Assembly: GCA_937775205.1 (NCBI GenBank)
Contig: CALKBX010000005.1
Coordinates: 419,423 to 483,422, forward strand
Direction: 5' to 3'
DNA from: an uncultured Verrucomicrobiae bacterium
GTDB taxonomy: Bacteria > Verrucomicrobiota > Verrucomicrobiia > Limisphaerales > UBA1100
DNA length: 64,000 bases
Shown: piece by piece, positions 1-8,029 of the stretch
Numbering within the stretch: position 1 is the first letter of the stretch
Layout of the letters: every line of letters begins with the position of its first letter
The notes under the pieces: generated by a model
Seen by the model: the letters and a program-made list of their open reading frames with translations, nothing else
What the model was told of the DNA's origin: nothing
The model's database searches: none
Position numbers and translations under genes: made by a program

Positions 1-90
1 GTTGCTCAGCCGGGCAATCACGTGCGCATCCGCGAAACGCGCCCCATCAGCAAGCTGAAACGCTGGGAGTTGGTGGAAGTCATTCGATAG
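1..90 (+). CDS. rpsQ: 30S ribosomal protein S17, C-terminal end (partial)
   Basis: The window opens inside a reading frame that ends at a TAG at 88-90. The 29 visible residues contain ETRPISKLKRW followed by a hydrophobic tail, which is the conserved C-terminus of S17 (uS17), a 16S rRNA-binding primary assembly protein. Its place immediately before L14 matches the standard S10/spc order (L29-S17-L14). The start lies outside the window. Confidence 0.93.
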   Translation, partial: VAQPGNHVRIRETRPISKLKRWELVEVIR

Positions 91-105
91 CACGAGGAAA
101 GAACT

Positions 106-471
106 ATGTTACAACTTTGTTCAGTATGTGAAGTGGCAGACAACAGCGGCGCAAAGCGTGCCGCCATCATCGGCGTGATCGGCGAGAGCAAGAGCTACGG
201 CGAGATCGGCGACATCGTAAAGGCCCACATCAAAGAGGCCGCGCCCGATGGTGCCGTGAAGAAGAGCGAGGTGGTCGACGCCGTCATCGTTCGCACCAAG
301 AAAGCCATTCGTCGCAGCGATGGCTCGTACCTGCGATTTGATAACAACGCGGTGGTCATCATTGACGCCGACAAAAACCCGCGCGGCACCCGTATCTTTG
401 GCCCCGTGGCCCGCGAGTTGCGCGAAAAGAAGTTCATGAAAATTATTTCCCTGGCACCGGAGGTCCTGTAA
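106..471 (+). CDS. rplN: 50S ribosomal protein L14
   Basis: The 121 residues match the usual L14 (uL14) length. The protein binds 23S rRNA at the subunit interface. Family features are visible: an N-terminal [11 protein letters not shown] segment, a central [15 protein letters not shown] strand and a C-terminal [13 protein letters not shown] block. A GAGGAAAG Shine-Dalgarno-like stretch precedes the ATG. The TAA shares its last A with the L24 ATG, so the two are translationally coupled. Confidence 0.97.
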   Translation: MLQLCSVCEVADNSGAKRAAIIGVIGESKSYGEIGDIVKAHIKEAAPDGAVKKSEVVDAVIVRTKKAIRRSDGSYLRFDNNAVVIIDADKNPRGTRIFGPVARELREKKFMKIISLAPEVL

Positions 472-770
472 TGGCTGAAAAAACTCAAGGCAAGAAAAAG
501 CAAAACCGCGTGCGGCGCGATGACAAAGTGCGCATCCTCACCGGTCAACACCGCGATTCCGAAGGCAAAGTCATACGCATCCTCGCGGAAAATGACCGCG
601 TGGAAGTGGAGATCGAGGGACTCGCTGAGGAAGACATGATCGTGAAGCACCAAAAACGCAGCACTGAATTTCCGAATGGCACGCGGCTGCACTTGAACCC
701 GACCATTCATATTTCCAATGTGATGAAGCTCGACCGTTGGAACGCTCGCCAGCCAGTTAAAGGCAGTTAA
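471..770 (+). CDS. rplX: 50S ribosomal protein L24
   Basis: A 99-residue protein with an N-terminal KOW-type segment (DDKVRILTGQHRDSEGKVIRI) and a basic N-terminus, as in L24 (uL24), an assembly initiator that binds the 5' end of 23S rRNA. Position between L14 and L5 is canonical. The KOW core is rather divergent (GQHRDSEGKV instead of GKDKGKxGKV), so part of the assignment rests on context. Its start codon overlaps the L14 stop by one base. Confidence 0.9.
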   Translation: MAEKTQGKKKQNRVRRDDKVRILTGQHRDSEGKVIRILAENDRVEVEIEGLAEEDMIVKHQKRSTEFPNGTRLHLNPTIHISNVMKLDRWNARQPVKGS

Positions 771-771
771 A

Positions 772-1899
772 ATGAAACCCAGACTTTACAGCAAATATCA
801 CGACGAGGTGAAGCCGGCCCTGAAGAAGGATCGGGATTATACCAATCTGCATCAAGTGCCGTGCATTGAGAAAATCATCGTGCACATGGGCCTCGACGCC
901 ACGCTGGAGAAATCCGCGCTGGAAGATGCGATGAACGACATGAAAACCATCACCGGCCGCAAACCGGTAGTGAACCTCGCCCGCAAGAGCGTGTCGAATT
1001 TCAAGCTGCGCGAGGGCATGCCCATTGGCTGCCACGTCACGCTGCGTCGCGAGGTGATGTACGAGTTTCTCGATCGCCTCACCGCTGCTGCGCTGCCGCG
1101 CATCCGTGACTTCCGCGGCATCAACCCGAAATCCTTCGACGGCCAGGGCAATTACTCGATGGGCATTACCGAGCAATCCATTTTCCCGGAAATCGAAATG
1201 GACAGAGTGAAGCGCACTCAGGGCATGGACGTGACCATCGTGACCAGTGCCGGCACCAACGAAGAGGCGCTGGATTTACTCACCCGCATGGGTATGCCCT
1301 TCGCGGGCAAAAAAGCCGTGGGCGCCGCCGGACCTGCAGAAGAACTTTCCAAGACCGACGAAGTGGCCGAGCTTATTTTCACTGCCTGCGAGGGATCGGG
1401 CACCGACGAGGAAGGCATTCGGAACGCTCTGTTCCAGCTGAGTAACCGCAAGGAATGGGACGCCGTGGTGGCCGCATTCGCGGAGCGGCATTCTGATTAT
1501 TGCGAGGGCGACCTCATGAAATGCCTGAATGAGAAATTGAACGGCAAGGAGTTATCGCGTTTTGTGGTGGATCCGCTGCGCGGCAAGGGTATCGAGATTC
1601 TGGAGATTTCCAAAGTGGAAGACGTGGCCGACCGCATCGCCGCTTCTTGCGAGGGTGAGGGCACTGATCCGGGACGCATCACGGATGCCGTTTATCAAAT
1701 TCAAAGTCTCGAGGAATGGGATGCAGCGGCGTCTGCGTTTTCAGCGCGGCACTCTGATTTTTACGAAGGTAATCTTATGAAATGCCTGACCGATAAATTG
1801 AGCGAGGCGGATATGGAAACGCACGTGCTCAAGCCGCTGGGCGAGCGGGACATCAAGATTTTGGACGCCCCGGAGGCCGCCAGTGAAGATAAGGAATAG
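772..1899 (+). CDS. rplE: 50S ribosomal protein L5 fused to two annexin-like repeats
   Basis: Residues 1-180 are a normal L5 (uL5; 5S rRNA-binding protein of the central protuberance), with GRKPVVNLARKSVSNFKLREG, RDFRGINPKSFDG and GITEQSIFPEI blocks. L5 is normally about 180 residues; this one is 375. The extra part holds two homologous units of about 87 residues (191-277 and 279-365). Each has an A-x-CEG-x-GTD loop, an aromatic EWDA helix, an AF-x-x-RHSD segment and a final LMKCL-x-x-KL helix. This GxGTD plus four-helix layout resembles annexin repeats as found in eukaryotes and some bacterial proteins. The acidic residue expected at the end of an annexin calcium site seems to be Lys in both units, so calcium binding is uncertain. 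No frameshift or second start separates the parts. Confidence 0.93.
   Translation: MKPRLYSKYHDEVKPALKKDRDYTNLHQVPCIEKIIVHMGLDATLEKSALEDAMNDMKTITGRKPVVNLARKSVSNFKLREGMPIGCHVTLRREVMYEFLDRLTAAALPRIRDFRGINPKSFDGQGNYSMGITEQSIFPEIEMDRVKRTQGMDVTIVTSAGTNEEALDLLTRMGMPFAGKKAVGAAGPAEELSKTDEVAELIFTACEGSGTDEEGIRNALFQLSNRKEWDAVVAAFAERHSDYCEGDLMKCLNEKLNGKELSRFVVDPLRGKGIEILEISKVEDVADRIAASCEGEGTDPGRITDAVYQIQSLEEWDAAASAFSARHSDFYEGNLMKCLTDKLSEADMETHVLKPLGERDIKILDAPEAASEDKE
1342..1866 (+). other. Two tandem annexin-like domains at the C-terminus of L5
   Basis: This segment encodes residues 191-365 of the L5 gene. The two units align with each other without large gaps: TACEGSGTDEEGI versus ASCEGEGTDPGRI, then NRKEWDAVVAAFAERHSDY versus SLEEWDAAASAFSARHSDF, then EGDLMKCLNEKL versus EGNLMKCLTDKL. 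The pattern fits the bacterial annexin-like consensus (GxGTDExxI..AL, hydrophobic helix, DLxxxLxxEL). The family call is by eye and needs a profile or structure search. Confidence 0.65.
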
Positions 1900-1918
1900 T
1901 TGAACAGGAAAATTTAAT

Positions 1919-2188
1919 ATGGCTAAGAAATCATGGATTGAACGGAACCAGCGCAAAGAGCGCACGGTGGTGAAGTACGCCGAACGGCGCGCTGAGCTGA
2001 AAGCTGCGGGCGATTACGCCGGGCTCGCGCTCCTGCCGCGCAACGCCTCCCCCGTGCGGGTGGTGAATCGCTGCAACGTCACCGGACGCCGGCACGGCTT
2101 CCTTCGTAAGTTTGGCCTGAGCCGCATCGCCTTTCGTGAGGCGGCGTTAAGCGGGATGATCCCGGGCGTCACCAAAGCCAGTTGGTAA
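1919..2188 (+). CDS. rpsN: 30S ribosomal protein S14
   Basis: An 89-residue S14 (uS14) of the zinc-independent kind: a single Cys (NRCNVTGR) replaces the four-Cys zinc ribbon. [24 protein letters not shown] is the family signature. The protein sits in the head of the 30S subunit. It follows the extended L5 gene after a 19-nt spacer with an aGGAaa ribosome-binding stretch. Confidence 0.97.
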   Translation: MAKKSWIERNQRKERTVVKYAERRAELKAAGDYAGLALLPRNASPVRVVNRCNVTGRRHGFLRKFGLSRIAFREAALSGMIPGVTKASW

Positions 2189-2200
2189 TAATTTAATAAA

Positions 2201-2587
2201 ATGGATCCCGTCGCAGACATGCTCACTAGTATTCGGAACGCCAATATGGCGACCAATCCGGATTGCTCCGTACCCTATTCCAAGCTCAAGGAAAATGTGG
2301 CCCAAATCCTCAAGGAAGAAGGCTACATCACGAGCTATCAAGTCACCGGCACAGGCGTCATCAAGCGCCTCGAGGTGGGCTTGAAATACAACGACCGCAA
2401 GGGCGTGATTGAGGGTATTAAAAAAATCAGCAAGCCCGGCCTGCGCAAGTACGTGGGTGCCGGCGAAATGCCGCGGGTGCTTGGCGGCTTGGGCGTGGCG
2501 ATTGTTTCCACGTCGCAAGGCGTGATGAGCGGCGCTAGTGCGCGGGAAAAGAAAGTGGGCGGCGAGGTGCTTGCTCATGTTTGGTAA
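2201..2587 (+). CDS. rpsH: 30S ribosomal protein S8
   Basis: A 128-residue S8 (uS8), close to the usual 130. It starts with DPVADMLTSIRNA and ends with REKKVGGEVLAHVW, both family hallmarks; the C-terminal motif binds 16S rRNA helix 21. In gammaproteobacteria S8 is the spc-operon autoregulator. No S8 target-like structure was recognised here upstream of L5. Confidence 0.97.
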   Translation: MDPVADMLTSIRNANMATNPDCSVPYSKLKENVAQILKEEGYITSYQVTGTGVIKRLEVGLKYNDRKGVIEGIKKISKPGLRKYVGAGEMPRVLGGLGVAIVSTSQGVMSGASAREKKVGGEVLAHVW

Positions 2588-2619
2588 AAATTTTAAAGGA
2601 ACTTTTTAAGGAAAAAACG

Positions 2620-3156
2620 ATGTCAAGAATTGGTAAAATGCCCGTGCCCGTGCCGAGCAACGTGAAGGTAAATCTCACCGGCCGCACGATTTCTGTGGAA
2701 GGCCCCAAGGGTAGCCTGAAACTGGACCTCCCCGAGCGCACCGAAGCCAAACTGGAGGACGATAAAATTATCGTCACCCGCGAGAACGACGAGAATCGGT
2801 CCAAGGCTATGCACGGCCTTGCGCGCAGTCTCATCAACAATATGGTGGTGGGCGTGGATAAAGGGTTTGTCAAAAAACTCGAAATCCACGGCGTCGGTTT
2901 CAAGGCCGCCGTGCAGGGGCAGAAGCTCAACCTGTTGCTCGGCTTCTCGCACGACATCAACCACGAAATCCCGCAGGGCATAACGGTCACCGTAGAAAAC
3001 AACACCAACGTCACCATCGAAGGCGCCGACAAAGCCGTCGTCGGAAAAGTGGCCGCCGAAGTGCGCAGCTACTATCCGGTGGAGCCTTACAAGGGCAAAG
3101 GCGTGCGTTACAGCGACGAGCACGTCATCCGCAAACAAGGCAAACAAGTCCAATAA
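2620..3156 (+). CDS. rplF: 50S ribosomal protein L6
   Basis: A 178-residue L6 (uL6) starting at ATG 2620 (MSRIGKMPVPVPSNV), preceded by AAGGA at 2608-2612. An in-frame upstream GTG/ATG region exists but would add residues no L6 has. The C-terminal block PEPYKGKGVRY-like sequence (VEPYKGKGVRYSDEHVIRK) is the L6 signature. It stabilises the base of the stalk on 23S rRNA. Confidence 0.97.
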   Translation: MSRIGKMPVPVPSNVKVNLTGRTISVEGPKGSLKLDLPERTEAKLEDDKIIVTRENDENRSKAMHGLARSLINNMVVGVDKGFVKKLEIHGVGFKAAVQGQKLNLLLGFSHDINHEIPQGITVTVENNTNVTIEGADKAVVGKVAAEVRSYYPVEPYKGKGVRYSDEHVIRKQGKQVQ

Positions 3157-3168
3157 GGAAAATTTCCG

Positions 3169-3723
3169 ATGAGACCCGAACAGAAACGCAAGATCGTACA
3201 ACGCCGCCGCTGGCGGATTCGCAAGAAACTCCACGGCACCGCCGAGCGTCCGCGCATGGCCGTCCGCTTTACCGAGCGGAACATTTACGTGCAGTTCATC
3301 AACGACGACGAAGGCTGCACGCTGGCCTCCGCCTCCACCCGCCACAAGGCGCAGACCGGCCGCGAAACACTCGCCGCCAACAAAGCCGGCGCTGAAGTGC
3401 TGGGCCAAGCCGCCGGCGAAGCCGCCAAGACCGCCGGCATCAGCAAAGTGATTTTTGACCGGTGCGGTGCGCGTTACGTGCAGGATGGAAAAATTGACAT
3501 CTTCGCCCACGCCGCCACACGTGCCGGATTGGATTTTGGTCTCAATTTAGAAAAGAAGAAAAAATCTGAGCTCAAAAAAGCCGCCAAGGAAGAGAAGGCC
3601 CAAAAGCCGAAGAAGGAAAAGAAAGCTAAGAAAGAAAAGAAGGCTGAAGTGACCGAGCCAGCTGCGGAAACTAAAAAAGCTGAGCCTGCCAAAAATGGTG
3701 AAAAGGCCGCCGCCGCCGAATAA
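3169..3723 (+). CDS. rplR: 50S ribosomal protein L18 with Lys-rich C-terminal tail
   Basis: Residues 1 to about 126 are a complete L18 (uL18; 5S rRNA-binding), with RIRKKLHGTAERPRMAV near the N-terminus and VIFDRCGARY towards the end. L18 is normally 115-125 residues. The extra 58 or so residues are a low-complexity tail of KKEKKAKKEK and AETKKAEPAK type, predicted to be disordered and strongly basic near its start. The tail is rich in AAG/GAA codons and probably arose by repeat expansion. Confidence 0.95.
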   Translation: MRPEQKRKIVQRRRWRIRKKLHGTAERPRMAVRFTERNIYVQFINDDEGCTLASASTRHKAQTGRETLAANKAGAEVLGQAAGEAAKTAGISKVIFDRCGARYVQDGKIDIFAHAATRAGLDFGLNLEKKKKSELKKAAKEEKAQKPKKEKKAKKEKKAEVTEPAAETKKAEPAKNGEKAAAAE

Positions 3724-3753
3724 TAATTTAACCTGAAACAAACGACCATCAAC

Positions 3754-4485
3754 GTGGCAGAGGAAACAACAACCCCATCCGAGACACCCGCAGCAGCTGC
3801 ACCCGCAGCTGTAGCCGCCCCTGTGGCGGCGACCCCAGCAACCGCGCCCGCGCGGCAAAATAATCGTGGCCCCCGTGGAGCCGGCGGTGGCAATCGTGGC
3901 GGTGGCGGCGGTGGAGGTGGAGGTGGACGTGGTCCTGGCGGCCCCGGAGGTCGTGGCGGCAATCGTCGCGGCGGCCCGCGCGAACGCCGCGCACCGGCCG
4001 TGGTTACTGATTCCGAAGGGAACGTGCTTACCGAGAAAGTGGTGTTCATCAATCGCTCCAGCAAAGTGGTGAAGGGCGGTCGGCGTTTTGGCTTTAGCGC
4101 GTTGGTCGTCACCGGCAACCGAAAAGGTGGCGTGGGCGTCGGCATCGGTAAAGCCCGCGAAGTAATCACCGCCATTCAAAAAGGCAACGAGGATGCCCGC
4201 CGCGAGATGGTGAAAGTTTCCCTCAACGGCGCTACGCTGCCGCACGAGGTGTATTCGGTTTATGATGGCGCGCGCGTGTTGCTGCGTCCCGCCTCGCCGG
4301 GCACCGGTATCATCGCCGGCAAAACCGTTCGCGCCGTGCTCGAGAGCGCCGGTGTGCGCGATGTGCTCAGCAAATCACTCGGCTCCAACAACCCCGCCAA
4401 CGTGGCCAAGGCGACTTTGCAGGCATTGCAAAGCCTGCGTCTGCGCGAAGACGTGTATAAAGCGCGCGGCAAATCATTAGACTAA
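3754..4485 (+). CDS. rpsE: 30S ribosomal protein S5 with Gly/Ala-rich N-terminal extension
   Basis: The start is a GTG at 3754 (the frame opens there after L18). Residues 1 to about 85 are Ala/Pro-rich and then Gly/Arg-rich (GGGNRGGGGGGGGGGRGPGG-type), unlike normal S5 N-termini. From about residue 90 a full S5 (uS5) follows: EKVVFINRSSKVVKGGRRF, the NRKGGVGVGIGKA signature and GSNNPANVAKATLQALQSL. The protein has 243 residues against a usual 165-170. The extension resembles RGG-type RNA-binding segments; that is inference only. Confidence 0.95.
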   Translation: MAEETTTPSETPAAAAPAAVAAPVAATPATAPARQNNRGPRGAGGGNRGGGGGGGGGGRGPGGPGGRGGNRRGGPRERRAPAVVTDSEGNVLTEKVVFINRSSKVVKGGRRFGFSALVVTGNRKGGVGVGIGKAREVITAIQKGNEDARREMVKVSLNGATLPHEVYSVYDGARVLLRPASPGTGIIAGKTVRAVLESAGVRDVLSKSLGSNNPANVAKATLQALQSLRLREDVYKARGKSLD

Positions 4486-4502
4486 TTTAGGAGAAATTTA
4501 TC

Positions 4503-5009
4503 ATGCGATTGCACGACCTTAAACCCCGACCCGGAGCCAAGACCCGCCGCAAGCGAGTGGGACGTGGTCCCGGCAGCGGCCGGGGCAAAACCAGCACCCG
4601 AGGCCACAAGGGCCAAAACTCACGCACCGGCAGCAGCACCCGCGCCACTTTTGAGGGCGGCCAGATGCCGTACATCCGCCGCCTGCCCAAGCGCGGGTTC
4701 AATAATTTCGTTCATCGTATCGATTATTTGGCGGTGAACTTGGAAGCCCTCGAAACGCATTTTGACGAAGGTGCTACGGTGGACGTGGCGGCCATCACCG
4801 CCAAGGGCCTGGCCAACGGCAAAGGCAACGTGAAGGTGAAAATTTTGGGCACGGGTGAGTTGAAGAAAAAACTTTTCGTGACCGCGCACAAATTCAGCGC
4901 CAAAGCCAAAGCCGCAATCGAAGCGGCGGGCGGCAGCTGCACCGCGCTCATCGCGGCTTCTCAACCGGATGCAGAAACCCCAGCGGAACAACCGGCAGCG
5001 GAAGAATAA
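4503..5009 (+). CDS. rplO: 50S ribosomal protein L15
   Basis: A 168-residue L15 (uL15). The N-terminus MRLHDLKPRPGAKTRRKRVGRGPGSG and the GGQMPYIRRLPKRGFNN block are typical; a short acidic/Ala tail (about 20 residues) follows the normal end. It lies directly after S5: the usual rpmD (L30) gene between S5 and L15 is missing, as in several other bacterial lineages. GGAGAA precedes the ATG. Confidence 0.97.
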   Translation: MRLHDLKPRPGAKTRRKRVGRGPGSGRGKTSTRGHKGQNSRTGSSTRATFEGGQMPYIRRLPKRGFNNFVHRIDYLAVNLEALETHFDEGATVDVAAITAKGLANGKGNVKVKILGTGELKKKLFVTAHKFSAKAKAAIEAAGGSCTALIAASQPDAETPAEQPAAEE

Positions 5010-5018
5010 TCACGCCTG

Positions 5019-6443
5019 ATGTTCGCTCGGTATTTCCAAACCCTCAGTAATTGCTTTAAGATTCCGGAACTCCGGAGTCGAATTGTATTCACGTTGCTAT
5101 TGCTGTTGGTGTGTCGGTTGATCGCCTTGGTTCCCGTGCCCCAATTGGACGGGGCGTTGTTGGCAAGAACTTTTGCTGAATTGGCAAACAAAGCTTCCGA
5201 AGGCGGCGGCACTTCCCTGCTGGGCATGTACAGCATGTTCACCGGAGGCGCGATGGAGCAATGCGCGCTCGGGTCGCTGGGCATCATGCCCTATATTAGT
5301 GCCACGATTATTATTCAGCTAATGACCGCCGTGGTTCCCTCGCTTAGCAAACTTTCCCGCGAAGAGGGTGGCCGCACACAAATCATCAAGTACGGCCGCT
5401 ATCTCACCGTGCTGCTTTGCCTCGGGCAGGGTTTCGTGATGAGTCTGGGCTGGGAAAATCCGGGAAACATTCCCGGCTTTGAAAGTTTGAAAAATCAAAG
5501 CCTGGTGATTGGCGCGTCAGACTGGTGGTATCATCTGCGCACCACTTTACTGCTCACCACGGGCACTGTGATTCTCATGTGGTTGGGTGAACAAATCACC
5601 GAGCGCGGCATTGGTAACGGCATTTCACTGGTCATCACCGTGGGCATCATCTCCCGCATCGACCGTGCGGCATACGAGTTTTATGAGATGTTCGCCAGCA
5701 GTGGCGCGCATCCGTTCAAGGGCGTACTATTGATTGGGTTGTTATTCGCGGTAGTAGGTGCCGTGATTGCCGTAACCCAAGCCATGCGGAAAATACCGGT
5801 GCAATACGCCCAACGCACTGTGGGCCGCAAGCAATATCAGGGCGGGTCAACCTATTTCCCGCTGCGCGTCAATTACGCGGGTGTGATGCCCATCATTTTT
5901 GCTCAGGCCATCATGATGTTCCCGGCACAAATTTTTGGAACCTTGGGCCGAGTGTTAGCTTCCAAGGGCGATGACGGGAGCTTTTGGTTGAGCCTGGGCA
6001 ATACAATCACAAAAATGGGCGACGCCCTTCAATACGGCAGTGTTTGGAATTTGGTTATGGTTGGGATGATGATTTTATTCTTCAGCTATTTCTGGGTGGC
6101 CACGCAGTTTAATGAAACGCAGATTGCTGATGATCTCAAAAAAGGCGGCGGCTACATTCCCGGCGTTCGGCCCGGCAATGCGACGCGAGATTTTTTGCAT
6201 CACTCCATGAGTCGGCTCACTTTGGCGGGCGCAATGTTTTTGGTCGCCATTGCAATTTTGCCGACCATCATGACCACCGAATTTAAAATCCCGATGATCG
6301 TCGCCCAGTTCTTTGGCGGCACCAGTGTTTTGATTATGGTGGGCGTGATGCTCGATACGATGCGGCAGGTGGAAAGTCATCTCGCCCAGCGCCATTACGA
6401 CGGCTTTTTGAAAACCGGGAAAGTGCGCGGACGCTTTAATTAA
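5019..6443 (+). CDS. secY: Preprotein translocase subunit SecY
   Basis: A 474-residue SecY, the channel subunit of the Sec translocon in the inner membrane. About ten hydrophobic segments are visible. The N-terminal IPELRSRIVFTLLLLLVCRL, GIMPYISATIIIQLM, the ERGIGNGISLVI loop and the cytosolic C-terminal YDGFLKTGKVRGR segment are all typical. Its place at the end of the spc genes is canonical. Translation starts 9 nt after the L15 stop. Confidence 0.97.
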   Translation: MFARYFQTLSNCFKIPELRSRIVFTLLLLLVCRLIALVPVPQLDGALLARTFAELANKASEGGGTSLLGMYSMFTGGAMEQCALGSLGIMPYISATIIIQLMTAVVPSLSKLSREEGGRTQIIKYGRYLTVLLCLGQGFVMSLGWENPGNIPGFESLKNQSLVIGASDWWYHLRTTLLLTTGTVILMWLGEQITERGIGNGISLVITVGIISRIDRAAYEFYEMFASSGAHPFKGVLLIGLLFAVVGAVIAVTQAMRKIPVQYAQRTVGRKQYQGGSTYFPLRVNYAGVMPIIFAQAIMMFPAQIFGTLGRVLASKGDDGSFWLSLGNTITKMGDALQYGSVWNLVMVGMMILFFSYFWVATQFNETQIADDLKKGGGYIPGVRPGNATRDFLHHSMSRLTLAGAMFLVAIAILPTIMTTEFKIPMIVAQFFGGTSVLIMVGVMLDTMRQVESHLAQRHYDGFLKTGKVRGRFN

Positions 6444-6465
6444 TCCTGTGAGCATTTGCAACCCC

Positions 6466-7254
6466 ATGATCCCGATAAAAACACTCGACGAGCTGGACGC
6501 CATGCGTGAGGCGGGTCGCGTGGCCGGCACCGTGCTGGCGGAGGCATCTGCGTGGATGAAGCCGGGCGTGACCACCCGCGAGATTGACGAATACGCTGCC
6601 AGCCGCATCAAAGCCCACGGGGCCAAGAGTGCATTTTTGGGCTACGAAGTGAGCGGCCGGAAGTATCCTTGCCACATTTGCATTTCCATGAATGACGAAG
6701 TGGTGCACGGCCTCGCCAGCAAACGAAAGGTGAAAGAGGGCGACATCGTCAGCCTCGATTGTGGCGTGCGTGTGGATGGATTTATCGGCGATACCGCCCG
6801 CACGGTCATTATTGGCGAGTGTTCCGAAGAGACACAAAAATTGATTGATGTGACTCAGCAATCCCTGTATGATGGAATCTCCCACGCGTTACCGGGAAAC
6901 CGGGTGAAGGATATTTCATGCGCGGTGCAAAATCGGGTGGAAGCTAATGGGTTTTCCATCGTCCGCGAATTCGTGGGGCACGGGGTGGGGCGAACGGTTC
7001 ACGAGGAACCGCAGATCCCGAACTTTGTGAGTGCCGGCGAGACGCCCGAGCTGCGGCCGGGGATGACGATTGCCATCGAGCCGATGGTGAATGCCGGCGG
7101 CATGAAGGTGAAATTTTTGTCGGATGGTTGGACCGTGGTGACACGGGACGGTCGTCCGTCGGCTCATTTTGAGCATACCATTGCGGTGACCGAAGGGGAG
7201 CCGGAGATTTTGACATGCCTGGAGCTGAAGCCATCCGCGTCGGCGGTTGCGTAG
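6466..7254 (+). CDS. map: Methionine aminopeptidase, type I
   Basis: Removes the N-terminal Met from nascent proteins. All metal ligands are visible: two Asp in SLDCGVRVDGFIGDTART, His in GHGVGRTVHEEP, Glu in AIEPMV and Glu in HFEHTIAV. Length is 262 residues. The ATG at 6466 (MIPIKTLDELDAMREAG) matches family N-termini; a GTG at 6448 would add six residues (MSICNP) and cannot be excluded, since neither has a clear Shine-Dalgarno site. The usual adk gene between secY and map is absent. Its 3' end overlaps infA by 40 nt. Confidence 0.95.
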   Translation: MIPIKTLDELDAMREAGRVAGTVLAEASAWMKPGVTTREIDEYAASRIKAHGAKSAFLGYEVSGRKYPCHICISMNDEVVHGLASKRKVKEGDIVSLDCGVRVDGFIGDTARTVIIGECSEETQKLIDVTQQSLYDGISHALPGNRVKDISCAVQNRVEANGFSIVREFVGHGVGRTVHEEPQIPNFVSAGETPELRPGMTIAIEPMVNAGGMKVKFLSDGWTVVTRDGRPSAHFEHTIAVTEGEPEILTCLELKPSASAVA

Positions 7255-7451
7255 TGGAAGTCCTCTCGCACCGGTTGGTGCGGGTGGAGTTGGAAAACGG
7301 CCACCGAATGATGGGCCACACCACGCGGGCCACCAGCGGATTGCTGGCGGAAGCGGCGGAGGGCGACAACGTGGTGCTGGAAGTTAGCACCTTCGATCTT
7401 TCCAAGGGAAGGGTCGTGCAACTAAATAATTTAGAGACAACAACGAAATAA
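7215..7451 (+). CDS. infA: Translation initiation factor IF-1
   Basis: A 78-residue OB-fold protein with the IF-1 pattern: G-x-[18 protein letters not shown] and [12 protein letters not shown]. It binds the 30S A site during initiation. It is divergent in the middle ([10 protein letters not shown] in place of the usual AHVSGKxR), but position between map and rpmJ is the canonical infA site. The start lies 40 nt inside map in another frame. Upstream coding sequence at 7196-7208 includes a GGGGAG that could serve as ribosome-binding site. Confidence 0.88.
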   Translation: MPGAEAIRVGGCVVEVLSHRLVRVELENGHRMMGHTTRATSGLLAEAAEGDNVVLEVSTFDLSKGRVVQLNNLETTTK

Positions 7452-7459
7452 GGAACAAC

Positions 7460-7573
7460 ATGAAGGTACGCGCCTCAGTCAAAAAAATGTGTGAACACTG
7501 CCTGGTCATTCGGCGGAAAGGCGTCGTGCGTGTCATCTGCAAAAACAAGCGCCACAAACAGCGCCAAGGATAA
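7460..7573 (+). CDS. rpmJ: 50S ribosomal protein L36
   Basis: A 37-residue protein ([14 protein letters not shown]...HKQRQG) read directly from 7460 to the TAA at 7571-7573. The zinc-binding CxxC...C...H pattern ([14 protein letters not shown]) is the zinc-containing L36 (bL36) form. Preceded by AAGGA. Its place between infA and rpsM is canonical. Confidence 0.96.
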   Translation: MKVRASVKKMCEHCLVIRRKGVVRVICKNKRHKQRQG

Positions 7574-7577
7574 TCTC

Positions 7578-8009
7578 ATGCCCCGCATTTTAGGAATCGA
7601 CATCCCCTCCGCCAAGCGCATCGACATTGCGCTTCGCTCCATCTACGGCATCGGCCCCGCCGTGTCGGCTAAGGTGTTGGAAAACGCCGGCATCGACGCC
7701 GCCGTCCGCGCCCACACCCTCACCGAGGAACAGCTCGCGCAAATTGCCAAGGCTATCCAGTCCACTGAGATGCGTCCCTCGCAAACCCGCACAGCTGAAA
7801 ATTCCGAGACGGGGTTGTGCCCCATTCTCGTCGAGGGTGACCTGCGCCGGAAAGTTTCAGAGGACATCAAAAACCTCAAAAGCATCCGGAGCTATCGCGG
7901 ACAACGCCACCAGAGCGGGCTGCCCACCCGCGGCCAACGCACCCAAACCAATGCACGCACCCGCAAGGGCCCAAAGAAAACCGTCGGCGCCCAGCGCAAG
8001 AAAGACTAA
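7578..8009 (+). CDS. rpsM: 30S ribosomal protein S13
   Basis: A 143-residue S13 (uS13) starting at ATG 7578 (MPRILGIDIPSAKRIDIALRSIYGIG), four bases after the L36 stop. RSYRGQRHQSGLPTRGQRTQTNARTRKG is the C-terminal rRNA/P-tRNA contact region. The body contains an insertion around residues 60-75 (QSTEMRPSQTRTAENSETG) that makes it about 20 residues longer than usual S13. It contacts the P-site tRNA and forms bridges with L5. Confidence 0.95.
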   Translation: MPRILGIDIPSAKRIDIALRSIYGIGPAVSAKVLENAGIDAAVRAHTLTEEQLAQIAKAIQSTEMRPSQTRTAENSETGLCPILVEGDLRRKVSEDIKNLKSIRSYRGQRHQSGLPTRGQRTQTNARTRKGPKKTVGAQRKKD

Positions 8010-8029
8010 TTTTACAAACCGATTGAATC

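Noticed and set aside
3474..4245. Long minus-strand frames rich in Gly/Arg/Pro opposite the S5 N-terminus
   Set aside because: They mirror the GC-rich repeats of the S5 gene and have no protein-like features.
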